The notes under the pieces were generated by a model. That model ran no database searches. It saw only the letters and a list, made by a program, of their open reading frames with translations, and was not told the origin of the DNA. Below, piece after piece: positions 48,064 through 56,262 of a stretch of DNA of 64,000 nt. The stretch comes from Amycolatopsis suaedae (GTDB taxonomy: Bacteria; Actinomycetota; Actinomycetes; Mycobacteriales; Pseudonocardiaceae): positions 248,001 through 312,000 of the forward strand of contig NZ_SFCC01000010.1 in assembly GCF_004214935.1 (NCBI RefSeq), given 5' to 3'. The stretch's first letter is position 1, and every line of letters starts with the position of its first letter. The position numbers and the translations under genes were made by a program.

Positions 48064-48821
48064 GCGAGTTGGAGAGCCTGAACGACGCCGTGACGCGGGT
48101 GATGTCGGGCGTCGACACCACCATCGCCGAGGGCGACACCATGCTCGACGGCCCGCTGGAGCGCTACCTCGACGTGTCCGCGGGCGCCCTGCGTACCGTG
48201 CTCGCCGCCCTGCAGCTGACCGGTCACGCCGAACCCAAGCGGGTACTCGACTTCGGCTGCGGCTACGGCCGGGTGCAGCGTGCGCTGCGGGCGGCGTTCC
48301 CCGCCGCCCAGCTCTACGCCTGCGACGTCGACCCGGCCGCGGTCGCGCACTGCGCGGCGGCGTTCGGGGCGGTGCCCGTGGCAGGCTCGGCAGACGTCGA
48401 CCAGATCGAGCAGGTCACCGACATCGACCTGGTGTGGTGCGGCTCGGTGCTCACCCACCTGGACGTCGCGGGCTGGACCGGTGTGCTGCGGTACTTCGGC
48501 AGGGCACTAGCCCCGGGTGGCGTGGCGGTGGTGACCACGCACGGCAGGCGGATGGCCTACCGCGCCGAGCAGGACAAGAACTACGGCCTGGAACCGAGGG
48601 TCATCGACCGGGTCCTGGCGGCCTACCACGCCTGCGGCTTCGGCTACGCCGACTACTCGTTCCAGCCCGGCTACGGCATCTCGATCACGTCGCCGAGCTG
48701 GGCGATCGCCCGCGCGCTCGAGACGCCGGGGCTCCGGCTGGCCGGCTACGACGAGGCGGCGTGGGACAACCACCAGGACGTCATGGTGCTGGTGAAGGAC
48801 GTGGCGAGGTTGTGGACATGA
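48060..48821 (+). CDS. SAM-dependent methyltransferase
   Basis: A 253-residue class I methyltransferase. Motif I is VLDFGCGYGR (62-71), followed by the acidic post-motif ACDVDPAAV and LVWCGSVLTHLDV. The C-terminal PGGVAVVTTHGRRM and AAYHACGFGYADYSF are typical of small-molecule or sugar methyltransferases. The GTG overlaps the previous stop (GTGA). The acceptor cannot be inferred beyond the likely glycan context. Confidence 0.88.
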   Translation: MSELESLNDAVTRVMSGVDTTIAEGDTMLDGPLERYLDVSAGALRTVLAALQLTGHAEPKRVLDFGCGYGRVQRALRAAFPAAQLYACDVDPAAVAHCAAAFGAVPVAGSADVDQIEQVTDIDLVWCGSVLTHLDVAGWTGVLRYFGRALAPGGVAVVTTHGRRMAYRAEQDKNYGLEPRVIDRVLAAYHACGFGYADYSFQPGYGISITSPSWAIARALETPGLRLAGYDEAAWDNHQDVMVLVKDVARLWT

Positions 48822-48855
48822 GAGCCTGTTGGTGGACCTTCGATCGAGGGGATTC

Positions 48856-50862
48856 GTGATCCAGATGGCTCCTGGCAAGGCGGAGCGAGGTCCTCATATC
48901 GGGCATATTCGGGCCTCGCGACAACGCGGCCAGGGGGCATCTGGGCACGAATACCGCGATCATGAGGTTCGCCAACGGGCTCGCAGAGTCACCGGCGGGT
49001 TCCAACCGCTCGATAAGCCGTTCGGACACCGGTTCAGCATCGTCGGCTGGGTGTCCGGGGTGAGCGGCCTCGACCAGGTCACGGTGCACATCGCCGGCCG
49101 CGAGGCGCTGCTGGCGCCCGCGCCGGCCGACCACGGCATCGGCTGGGCGGCGACCACCGCCGCCCCGGTGGCCACCGGAACGCACCCCGTCGAGCTGCAC
49201 GGGCCCGGCGGGCGGGTCGCGCTGGCGCACTGCACGGTCGGCCGGTTCGAGGAGGACGAACCACTCGTCCTGTTCGAGCTGGACCACCCGCACCCGGAAG
49301 CCGACATCGCCGACGACGTGCTGGCGATCAGCGGCTGGGCACTGATGGACGGCTACGCGCCGAGCACCGTGGAGATCCTGGTCGACGGCGCCCCGCCGAC
49401 CGCGGCGCGGCTGCGGATCCCGCGTGGCGACGTCGCGGGCGCGCTCCCCGACTTCACCGAGGCCGGCACCAGCGGTTTCGAGGCGCGACTGGCACTGGAC
49501 GTCCCGCCGGGCAGCGAGCACCGGGTCGCGTTGCGGGTCCGGCTGCGGCATCACCAGCTCGGCGAGTGGACGTCGCCCACCCGCTACTGCGTGATCCGGC
49601 CACCGTCGCGGGACACCGACGACGAGCGGTTGGCCGGCGAACTGCGGGACCGCTGCGGCCGCATGCTGGCCAGGGTCGGCGCGCGGACCGCCCCCCGGCA
49701 CGCGCTGGTGTTCGCGCACAGCCTGCGGCTCGGCGGCGGGCAGCTGTGGCTGCAGGAACTGCTGACCGGGCTGGTCAAGCAGCACGGCTGGGCGGCGACC
49801 GTCGTCACGCCGCTGGACGGGCCGCTCCGGCAGGACTGCGCCGACCTCGGCATCCCGGTGCACCTCACCCAGCCCTACGCCGTCGACTCGGTCGCGGGCT
49901 ACGAGGGCCAGGTCGCGGAGCTGGCGCTGCTGGCCAAGTCGACCGGTGCCGGGGTGGCGCTGGTGAACACGCTGAGCGCGTTCCCCGGCGTCGATGCCGC
50001 GCGCCGGGCCGGCCTGCCGGTGGCGTGGGCGGTACACGAGAGCTTCCCGTTGTCGACGTTCGCCTACGAGACGTGGCGGGACGGCGTCGACCCGACCGTG
50101 CGTGCCCGCTGGGAGGAACTGCTCGGGCAGACCGAGCAGCTCCTGTTCGTCGCGGACGCGACCAGCGACATGTTCGGCCGCTACGCCCCCGCGCACCGGC
50201 GGCGGACGGTCCGGTACGGCACGCCGTTCGTCCGGTTCGACGGGCGCACCAGCGGCAAGGTCCGGCACGACGCCCGGCAGCGGCTCGGCCTGCCCGATGA
50301 CGCGTTGATCGTGCTCAACGTCGGCATCATGGAGCCCCGCAAGGGGCAGGCCGGGCTGATCGCGGCCATGGACAGGGTCCGCAGGCATTACCCGGACGTG
50401 CTGCTCACCGTCGTCGGGCACCACCCGTCGCCGTACGGGCTGGCGACCTCGGACCTGGTGTCGCGCATGAAGCTGGGCAACTGGGTCAACCTAGTCGAGG
50501 TGCAGCGCGACCCGACACCGTACTTCCAGGCCGCCGACCTGTTCGTGAACAGCTCCGACGTCGAGTCGCTGCCGCGGTCGATCCTGGAGGCCGTGTGCGT
50601 CGGCCTTCCGGTGGTGGCCAGCGACGTGTTCGGCGCCAGGGAGATGATCTCCGACGGCCGGTCGGGCTGGCTGTTCGAGCCGAACGACATCGACGCGCTG
50701 ACCGTCGCGCTGCTGCGGGCCCTGGAGACGCCCGCGCGGCAGCGGGCCGAGATCGCGCAGGCCGCGTACGCCGACCTGGCAGGCTGGCTCGACCCGGCCG
50801 GTTACGCCGCCGAGTACTCCGAGGTTTTGAGCTCGCTCACCCGTGGAGGGGAAACACCGTGA
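48856..50862 (+). CDS. GT4-family glycosyltransferase with N-terminal extension
   Basis: A 668-residue protein. The last 360 residues or so are a GT-B fold glycosyltransferase of family 4: LRLGGGQLWLQELLTGLV, FVADATSDMF, VGIMEPRKGQAGLIAA, and the nucleotide-sugar end SDVESLPRSILEAVCVGLPVVASDVFGAREMI with the GT4 Glu pair. The N-terminal 270 residues form probable beta-rich, Ig-like domains (HRFSIVGWVSGVSGLDQVTVHIAG), not seen in most GT4 proteins. The GTG at 48856 has GAGGGG five bases upstream; the longer TTG start at 48829 is weaker. It belongs to the coupled glycan cluster. Confidence 0.85.
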   Translation: MIQMAPGKAERGPHIGHIRASRQRGQGASGHEYRDHEVRQRARRVTGGFQPLDKPFGHRFSIVGWVSGVSGLDQVTVHIAGREALLAPAPADHGIGWAATTAAPVATGTHPVELHGPGGRVALAHCTVGRFEEDEPLVLFELDHPHPEADIADDVLAISGWALMDGYAPSTVEILVDGAPPTAARLRIPRGDVAGALPDFTEAGTSGFEARLALDVPPGSEHRVALRVRLRHHQLGEWTSPTRYCVIRPPSRDTDDERLAGELRDRCGRMLARVGARTAPRHALVFAHSLRLGGGQLWLQELLTGLVKQHGWAATVVTPLDGPLRQDCADLGIPVHLTQPYAVDSVAGYEGQVAELALLAKSTGAGVALVNTLSAFPGVDAARRAGLPVAWAVHESFPLSTFAYETWRDGVDPTVRARWEELLGQTEQLLFVADATSDMFGRYAPAHRRRTVRYGTPFVRFDGRTSGKVRHDARQRLGLPDDALIVLNVGIMEPRKGQAGLIAAMDRVRRHYPDVLLTVVGHHPSPYGLATSDLVSRMKLGNWVNLVEVQRDPTPYFQAADLFVNSSDVESLPRSILEAVCVGLPVVASDVFGAREMISDGRSGWLFEPNDIDALTVALLRALETPARQRAEIAQAAYADLAGWLDPAGYAAEYSEVLSSLTRGGETP

Positions 50863-51401
50863 CCAACGACGACCTTGCCGGGCTGCCCGGCCCGCTGCGG
50901 GCCGAGCTGACCCGCCTGCGTGCCGAGCGTGAGGTGCTCGCCGAGGACCGCGACCGGGTACGCGAGGAGCTGGCCGGCGTCACGCGGCAGCTGGCGGAGG
51001 TCACCGCCGAGCGGGACGAGCTGGCGGGTGCGCGGGAACTGACCGACCGGCTGGCCGCAGCCGAGCGTGCCGCCGCGGAGGCCGCCGCCGAGGCCGACGC
51101 GCTGCGTGCCACGGCCGACGGGGTCCGGGCGGAACGCACCGCGTTGCGGTCGGAGCTGGCGGAGACCAGGCGGGAACGGGACGCGTTGCGGCTGCGGCTG
51201 CTGGACGCCGAGCTGAGCCTCGCCGGCAAGTCCGACCAGCTGGGCAGGCCGGGCGCGGGCTCCGCGGAGAGCGAGCAGCGGGCGGCCGCGCTGGCCAGCC
51301 AGGTCGCGGAGCTGACCAGCGAGCTGGAGGCCACGAGGGCGACGGTGAGCTGGCGGGTCACCGCCCCGCTGCGGGCCGTCCGCAGGCGCGCGCAGCAGTG
51401 A
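50859..51401 (+). CDS. Coiled-coil protein in the glycan cluster
   Basis: A 180-residue protein made almost wholly of Glu/Arg/Leu/Ala heptads (LRAELTRLRAEREVLAEDRDRV, through SEQRAAALASQVAELTSELEA), predicted as a long coiled coil, with a short basic C-terminus (SWRVTAPLRAVRRRAQQ). It has no enzymatic motif. The GTG overlaps the upstream stop (GTGA) and its own stop overlaps the next start. It is probably a scaffold or length-sensing partner of the adjacent glycosyltransferases, which is inference. In other glycan clusters, coiled-coil proteins set polymer length. Confidence 0.78.
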   Translation: MTNDDLAGLPGPLRAELTRLRAEREVLAEDRDRVREELAGVTRQLAEVTAERDELAGARELTDRLAAAERAAAEAAAEADALRATADGVRAERTALRSELAETRRERDALRLRLLDAELSLAGKSDQLGRPGAGSAESEQRAAALASQVAELTSELEATRATVSWRVTAPLRAVRRRAQQ

Positions 51402-53170
51402 GCGGGCCGGACTTCTGCTTCGTCTCCGGCATCGGCGGCTCGGTCTTCATGGACGAGCTGCTCGACGTCGTCGCCGACGCCGTCCGCCGGGCCGGCGGCA
51501 GGGCACGCACGGCCAGCGGACGCTTCCCCGAGCCGGGGCCGGACACGGTCTACCTGATCGTGCCGCACGAGTACTTCGTGGTGACCCCGCCGCACGAGCA
51601 GCCCGGGTCCGAGCTGCTGGCCCGCACCATCGGGTTCTGTGTGGAGCATCCGGGGACGCTGTCGTTCGAGCGGACCGCGCAGTACCTGCCGAAGCTGGCG
51701 CTGGGCGTCGACATCAACCTGGATTCGACGGCCGAGCTGCGCAGGCAGGGTAACCGCGTCGAGCACTTCCAGCTCGGCTGGACACCGCTGTGGGACCGCT
51801 GGGGCGGCGACCCGGACAGCGAGCGTTCGGTCGACGTCACCTACCTCGGCACCGAGGAGCGGCGGCGGTCGAAGTTGCTCGCCGGATACTGGCGTGACCT
51901 GGACGCGCTGCGGACCCGGATCATGGTTCCGCCGCACGAGATGATGGGGCCGCGGCGGGTCGACTTCCTGCCCGGCGACGGCAAGTTCGCCCACCTCGCC
52001 GACTCCCGCATGCTGATCAACCTGCACCGCGGCCGGTCGGTCGCGCTGGAGTGGGTGCGGGTGCTGGAGTCGCTGTGCAACGGTTGTGTCGTGCTGACCG
52101 AGCCGTCGGCCGACGTCGAGCCGATGGTGCCGGGCGAGCACCTGGTGGTCGCGCGTGGTGAGTCGCTGGGCGCGGTGGCCGCGGCGCTGGCCGGTCAGCC
52201 GGAGCGGGAACGCGAGCTGCGGATGGCCGGGTACGAGTTCGTCCGCGAGAAGCTGGACCTGCTCGGGTCGGCGAAAATGCTGATGGAGCTGGGGACGGAG
52301 CTGATCGGCGGGGTCACCGACCCCGGCGGCGCGCCGGAGACCAGCAGGCTCGCCGCGGCGCCACGGCGTCCGGCGGAGTCGCTGTCGGTGGACACCCCGT
52401 CCTGGGACCCCCGGTTCGCGCCCGGCCCGGGTGGCCCGTCCGGCGACTTCGACGCCGCGGCGTGTGTGATGGCGGTCGACCGCATCACCTACGCGCGGCG
52501 GGGCGCGGACCAGCGCTGGATCGAGCCGTCGGTGGCGGTGTTCCCGGAAGCCGAGCGCGCGCCGGTCGACGTGCTGCTGGTGCGCAGGCCCGGCGAGCCG
52601 GACCCGGCGGGGCTGGTGCACGACCTGCTCGGCGGGACGGTGCTGCCCAGGCAGATCCTGATCGGTGAGGACGGTGCGCTGCCGTCGTCGTCGCCGTTCC
52701 CGACGCTGGTGCACGAGTTCCCGCTGGGCCGCGGCTACGCGCGCAACCGGCTGCTGGAACGGTCGCGTTCGCCGTGGCTGCTGGTGGTCGACGCGGGGCT
52801 GCGGGCGTCGCCGTACCTGCTGGAACGACTGCTGGAGGCGGACGCGCCGGTGGCGCACTGCCTGGTGGCCGACCCCGTCGAGGGCCTGGTCGGTGCGCTG
52901 CCCGCCGAGGAGCGGCGGCTGCGGCGGCTGCCGTATCTCGGGTGCGGGTACCTGGTGCACCGGTCCGTTGTGGACGCCGTCGGCGAGTGGACGGAGAACC
53001 CGCTGTTCGACGGGCTGGAGGACCACGTGTTCTGGCGTCAGGTCGTCGCGTGCGGGCACGACAGCGCGCTGGTGCAGCAGATCCTGCTGTCGCGGCTGCG
53101 TCCGGATCCCGCGCCGCGACCGGTCGACCTGGACGCCGGACGGGTGTGGGCCGAGCTGGACCGGGTGTAG
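51398..53170 (+). CDS. Glycosyltransferase-like protein, two domains
   Basis: A 590-residue protein. The first 310 residues resemble the GT-B/CgeB-like type (VYLIVPHEYFVVTPPHEQ, DVTYLGTEERRRSKLLAGYW, and SLCNGCVVLTEPSADVEPMVPGEHLVVA). The last 260 resemble a GT2-like domain (RQILIGEDGALP, LGRGYARNRLLERSRSPWLLVVDAGLRASPYLLE, GLEDHVFWRQVVACG). Two fused transferase domains suggest a bifunctional polymer-building enzyme. It is the last gene of the GTGA-coupled cluster. The sugar and acceptor are unknown. Confidence 0.78.
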   Translation: MSGPDFCFVSGIGGSVFMDELLDVVADAVRRAGGRARTASGRFPEPGPDTVYLIVPHEYFVVTPPHEQPGSELLARTIGFCVEHPGTLSFERTAQYLPKLALGVDINLDSTAELRRQGNRVEHFQLGWTPLWDRWGGDPDSERSVDVTYLGTEERRRSKLLAGYWRDLDALRTRIMVPPHEMMGPRRVDFLPGDGKFAHLADSRMLINLHRGRSVALEWVRVLESLCNGCVVLTEPSADVEPMVPGEHLVVARGESLGAVAAALAGQPERERELRMAGYEFVREKLDLLGSAKMLMELGTELIGGVTDPGGAPETSRLAAAPRRPAESLSVDTPSWDPRFAPGPGGPSGDFDAAACVMAVDRITYARRGADQRWIEPSVAVFPEAERAPVDVLLVRRPGEPDPAGLVHDLLGGTVLPRQILIGEDGALPSSSPFPTLVHEFPLGRGYARNRLLERSRSPWLLVVDAGLRASPYLLERLLEADAPVAHCLVADPVEGLVGALPAEERRLRRLPYLGCGYLVHRSVVDAVGEWTENPLFDGLEDHVFWRQVVACGHDSALVQQILLSRLRPDPAPRPVDLDAGRVWAELDRV

Positions 53171-53257
53171 TTCGCTAGTCCGAACGGGTGAGAAGGGCCG
53201 TGTCTTCCCGGCGCCGTGCGTAGTAGAGGCGGAGCATCCGAACGAGGAGGCACGCCC

Positions 53258-53347
53258 ATGTGGTTGCAGATAGTGCTGGTTTCAGCGGTCGCGCTGGTCT
53301 TTCTGGTGCGCCTGGTCCACAGCCTGCGCAAGCCCCGCAAGGGCTGA
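53258..53347 (+). CDS. 29-residue membrane peptide gene
   Basis: A short frame, ATG 53258 to TGA 53347, encoding MWLQIVLVSAVALVFLVRLV followed by HSLRKPRKG. It is a single membrane helix with a basic tail. GAGGAGG lies eight bases upstream of the ATG, an unusually good RBS. It is between the glycan cluster and the ESX pair. I cannot prove that it is translated, but RBS quality, hydrophobicity pattern and clean stop favour a real small protein. Confidence 0.65.
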   Translation: MWLQIVLVSAVALVFLVRLVHSLRKPRKG

Positions 53348-53495
53348 GGACGTCTCGCGTGCATGACCGGCGAACTAGGCCGTTCGTGCCTTTCTTACCC
53401 ATCTCTACTGGACTCGACTCCAGAAAGCTTCCTGGCGACTACACTCTGCAGCAGTCAAGGTTCGAACAGATCTCACGACTTCGGGGGGAAGTCAC

Positions 53496-53807
53496 GTGGG
53501 TTTCGATGCGACGCCCGAGACGATCCAGGCCGCAGGGGTTCAGGCAGCCGAGCTGGCAACCGAGTTGCGTGGTGCCGACTGTGGAAGCCCGGTCAACGAG
53601 CTGACCGCAGCAATTCCGGGAACTGAAGCGTCCGGGGCAGGAATGAGCTATGCGACGACCTGGGCGGCGGCGCTCGCCTCATGGTGCGAGGACGCCGACG
53701 AGTTCGGCAGTTCGCTCAGCCGTGCAGCCATGAGCTACCGGACAGCCGACGACAACGCACGTACCGAAGTGGTTCGACACGAGCCGAAGCTCGGGGGACC
53801 ACTCTGA
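53496..53807 (+). CDS. ESX secretion-associated EspC/WXG-like small protein
   Basis: A 103-residue helical protein of the type VII secretion-associated family (EspC-like). It starts GFDATPETIQAAGVQAAEL and has a second helix from YATTWAAALASWCEDADEF to SLSRAAMSYRTADD, a helix-turn-helix hairpin resembling WXG100 partners. It would pair with the next protein for export. The GTG at 53496 has GGGGGGAA upstream. Its stop overlaps the next ATG by one base (TGATG). Confidence 0.82.
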   Translation: MGFDATPETIQAAGVQAAELATELRGADCGSPVNELTAAIPGTEASGAGMSYATTWAAALASWCEDADEFGSSLSRAAMSYRTADDNARTEVVRHEPKLGGPL

Positions 53808-55093
53808 TGGTGGGAATCCCTGAGGTGAAACGGTGGAATCCCGCCGCGTTGAACGAGATCGCGTCAGTGATCCAGCACCGGCAGAACGCCCTCATCCACT
53901 CAGGCGACGATTTCGGCAAAGTCCTGCCGATAGAGGGTTGGTCAGGCCCTGCCGCATCCAACGCCGATTCCGCACACCACGCCATGATGACCCGACTGCG
54001 AACCATGGCAGCGGGAAGCGGCCTGGTGGCCAAGGCGATTCCGCAAGCCGCTGACAGAATCCCCGCCGTCCAGGCGGAAATCGCCAACGCCGAAAACTAC
54101 CTGAACAAGTACGGTTTCCGGGTTGCTGACGACGGAGCGATTGTCGACACATTCGCCGGGGGCGTGGCGCCGCCAGACTTGCGCCCAGAGGACCGGGAGC
54201 GTGCTCGTGTCGAGGGCGGTGCGGCCATCACCGCCGCGCTGCGCACCGCACATAACATCGATGCCGACCTGACAACAGCGCTCCGGCGAGCCGAACGTGG
54301 AGAGGTCGATCCCGGAACCGCCCCGACGATCGCCGAAGCGGCAGCCGCCGGAGCGGCTCAGGCGGATGCTCCACCGATTCCCGGTGCACCCCCTCCGCCG
54401 CCGACCGACCCGGGGGCTGGACCACACAAGAGCCGCGACGAGAACGCCGCGGACTACCTGACCGCGGTACTGGCCTCGGAGGCCGCCGACTGGGCAGACG
54501 GTGCCGGCTGGACACACGCCGCGAAGAACCTCGAGCACTACCTCGGCAATTCGGGTAAGGATCTCAACATGAGCCCCGACGAGATGGCTCGCGACGTTGC
54601 CTCGTTCCGCGGACAGGTCGATCAGACAACGGCAGCGCAGATGCGACAGATCGCCGAACAAGCCGCAGCCAACGGCACCTACGGAAAACCGATCCCGTTC
54701 AGCTCAGGCTGGCAGGACTACACAATCAGTCCAGACGAGAACAAGGACTGGTTCTATGCGACCGGCAGCGGAAGCTACGCGGTGACCGGTGTGGCCACGG
54801 TGCACCCGCCTGATCAGCCTGGAGGCCAGCCCCGGATCGAGATGGACTACAAGACGCACGTCTTCGACCGGTACAACTGGGATGGAGGGAAATCCACCGA
54901 AATAGGGCCGTTCACCGTCACCGACCAGCAGCTTGCCGAGTTACACAAGAGCGGTCTCGCCCAGGAATACAACCTGACCGGCTCGACGGATGCGAAGCAT
55001 TTCTCCGGTACGGTGCCGGCACCTGGCGAACAACCTGGCCTCCCACCCCCGCCCGACAACCGCACGGGCGGTCGAACGGACCCTGGGCGGTGA
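53807..55093 (+). CDS. Large ESX substrate-like protein of unknown activity
   Basis: A 428-residue protein. The first 130 residues are helical and WXG-like (KRWNPAALNEIASVIQHRQN, EGWSGPAASNADSAHH), followed by a Pro-rich linker (GAPPPPPTDPGAGP). A C-terminal domain then has recurrent strands (WQDYTISPDENKDWFYATGSG, YNWDGGKSTEIGPFTV, LHKSGLAQEYNLTGS). The layout is that of a type VII effector or polymorphic-toxin-like protein, but no nuclease or other toxic motif is visible. Coupled to the EspC-like gene before it and the lipoprotein after it (GTGA). Confidence 0.78.
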   Translation: MVGIPEVKRWNPAALNEIASVIQHRQNALIHSGDDFGKVLPIEGWSGPAASNADSAHHAMMTRLRTMAAGSGLVAKAIPQAADRIPAVQAEIANAENYLNKYGFRVADDGAIVDTFAGGVAPPDLRPEDRERARVEGGAAITAALRTAHNIDADLTTALRRAERGEVDPGTAPTIAEAAAAGAAQADAPPIPGAPPPPPTDPGAGPHKSRDENAADYLTAVLASEAADWADGAGWTHAAKNLEHYLGNSGKDLNMSPDEMARDVASFRGQVDQTTAAQMRQIAEQAAANGTYGKPIPFSSGWQDYTISPDENKDWFYATGSGSYAVTGVATVHPPDQPGGQPRIEMDYKTHVFDRYNWDGGKSTEIGPFTVTDQQLAELHKSGLAQEYNLTGSTDAKHFSGTVPAPGEQPGLPPPPDNRTGGRTDPGR

Positions 55094-55584
55094 AGCTGAC
55101 GATCGTGCCCGACAACGGTTACCCCGCCCGTCCGCTCTTGCTGGTGCTGGCCGGGCTGCTGATGCTGCTGGTCGCCTGCGGCGCCGAACCCGGCTCGCCC
55201 CGGGGCGAGGAACCCGCCGATCCGGCCGCAGTCGAGCAGGCCCTGCGCATCGGCCACATCGTGTTGCCGCCGGGCACGCAGGTGCTGGGCGCACAGGCCG
55301 ATCGCGGGATCGATCAGCTCTACCGCCTGGCCGTCGCCGTCGAACCCGCCTCCGTCGAACCGTTGCTCACCGGATCAGGGTTCACCACGCCACTGGAGCG
55401 GGGACGCAAGGTCTTCACCCCCGGAGTCGAGGGATTCCACCCCGACAACGGTTCCGACATCGCCTCGGCCGAGGATCGCCTGCCACCGCAGCCGGGAACA
55501 CCGGACGTGGTGACCCGTGAGGTTCTGGTCGACCGGACGGATCCGGCCAGACCTGTCGTCCACTGGTGGATCGTCGGTACCTGA
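55090..55584 (+). CDS. Lipoprotein coupled to the ESX substrate
   Basis: A 164-residue lipoprotein. An N-terminal segment leads to a lipobox (LMLLVACG, Cys about residue 30), followed by a soluble domain (DPAAVEQALRIGHIVLPPGTQVLGAQADRG; VEPLLTGSGFTTPL; VVHWWIVGT). The domain is not recognised. The GTG overlaps the stop of the ESX-type protein (GTGA). As in other effector operons it could be an immunity or secretion-assisting protein acting outside the membrane, which is inference. Confidence 0.78.
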   Translation: MKLTIVPDNGYPARPLLLVLAGLLMLLVACGAEPGSPRGEEPADPAAVEQALRIGHIVLPPGTQVLGAQADRGIDQLYRLAVAVEPASVEPLLTGSGFTTPLERGRKVFTPGVEGFHPDNGSDIASAEDRLPPQPGTPDVVTREVLVDRTDPARPVVHWWIVGT

Positions 55585-55593
55585 CTCAGGACA

Positions 55594-56262
55594 CTAGCCG
55601 CGCTTGGGCGTCACCAGGCCGGATTCGTAGGCCAGCACCACGAGCTGGGCACGGTCGCGCGCGCCGATCTTCGTCATGATGCGGCTGACGTGCGTGCGCG
55701 CCGTGGCGCTGGAGATGACCAGGTGCTCGGCGATCTCGTCGTTGGACAACCCGCCCGCCACCAGGGCCAGTACCTCCCGCTCGCGGTCGGTGATCTCCCG
55801 GATCGCGCCGACGTCGATCGTCCTGTGCTCGGGCCTGCCGACGAACTCGCTGATCAGCCGCCGCGTCACGGTCGGCGCGAGCAGGGCCTCGCCGGACGCG
55901 ACCACCCGCAGCGCCCGCAGCAGGTCGACCGGGTCGGTGTCCTTGAGCAAGAACCCGCTCGCCCCGGCCCGTAGCGCCTGGTAGACGTACTCGTCCACGT
56001 CGAACGTCGTCAGCACCAGCACCTTCACACCGGACAGCTCCGGGTTGCCGGTGATCTGCCTGGTCGCCTCCAGGCCGTCGGTACCCGGCATGCGGATGTC
56101 CATCACCACCACGTCCGGCCGGTGCTCGACGGCCAGCGCGACCGCCTCGGCGCCGTCTCCGGCCTCGCCGCACACCTCGAAGCCGTCCTCGGTGTCCAGC
56201 AGCACGCGGAACCCGGCACGTACCAGCGCCTGGTCGTCGGCCAGCACCACGCGAATGGTCAT
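55594..56262 (-). CDS. NarL/LuxR-type response regulator
   Basis: A 222-residue response regulator. The receiver has ADDQ (8-11), phosphoacceptor Asp55 in VVVMDIRMPG and Lys in SGFLLKDT. The LuxR helix-turn-helix is ITDREREVLALVAGGLSNDEIAEHLVISSATARTHV. It overlaps the kinase gene by four bases (ATGA). It resembles the regulator at 37.4 kb closely. Targets are unknown; the convergent lipoprotein gene is unlikely to be one on position alone. Confidence 0.95.
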   Translation of the reverse strand: MTIRVVLADDQALVRAGFRVLLDTEDGFEVCGEAGDGAEAVALAVEHRPDVVVMDIRMPGTDGLEATRQITGNPELSGVKVLVLTTFDVDEYVYQALRAGASGFLLKDTDPVDLLRALRVVASGEALLAPTVTRRLISEFVGRPEHRTIDVGAIREITDREREVLALVAGGLSNDEIAEHLVISSATARTHVSRIMTKIGARDRAQLVVLAYESGLVTPKRG

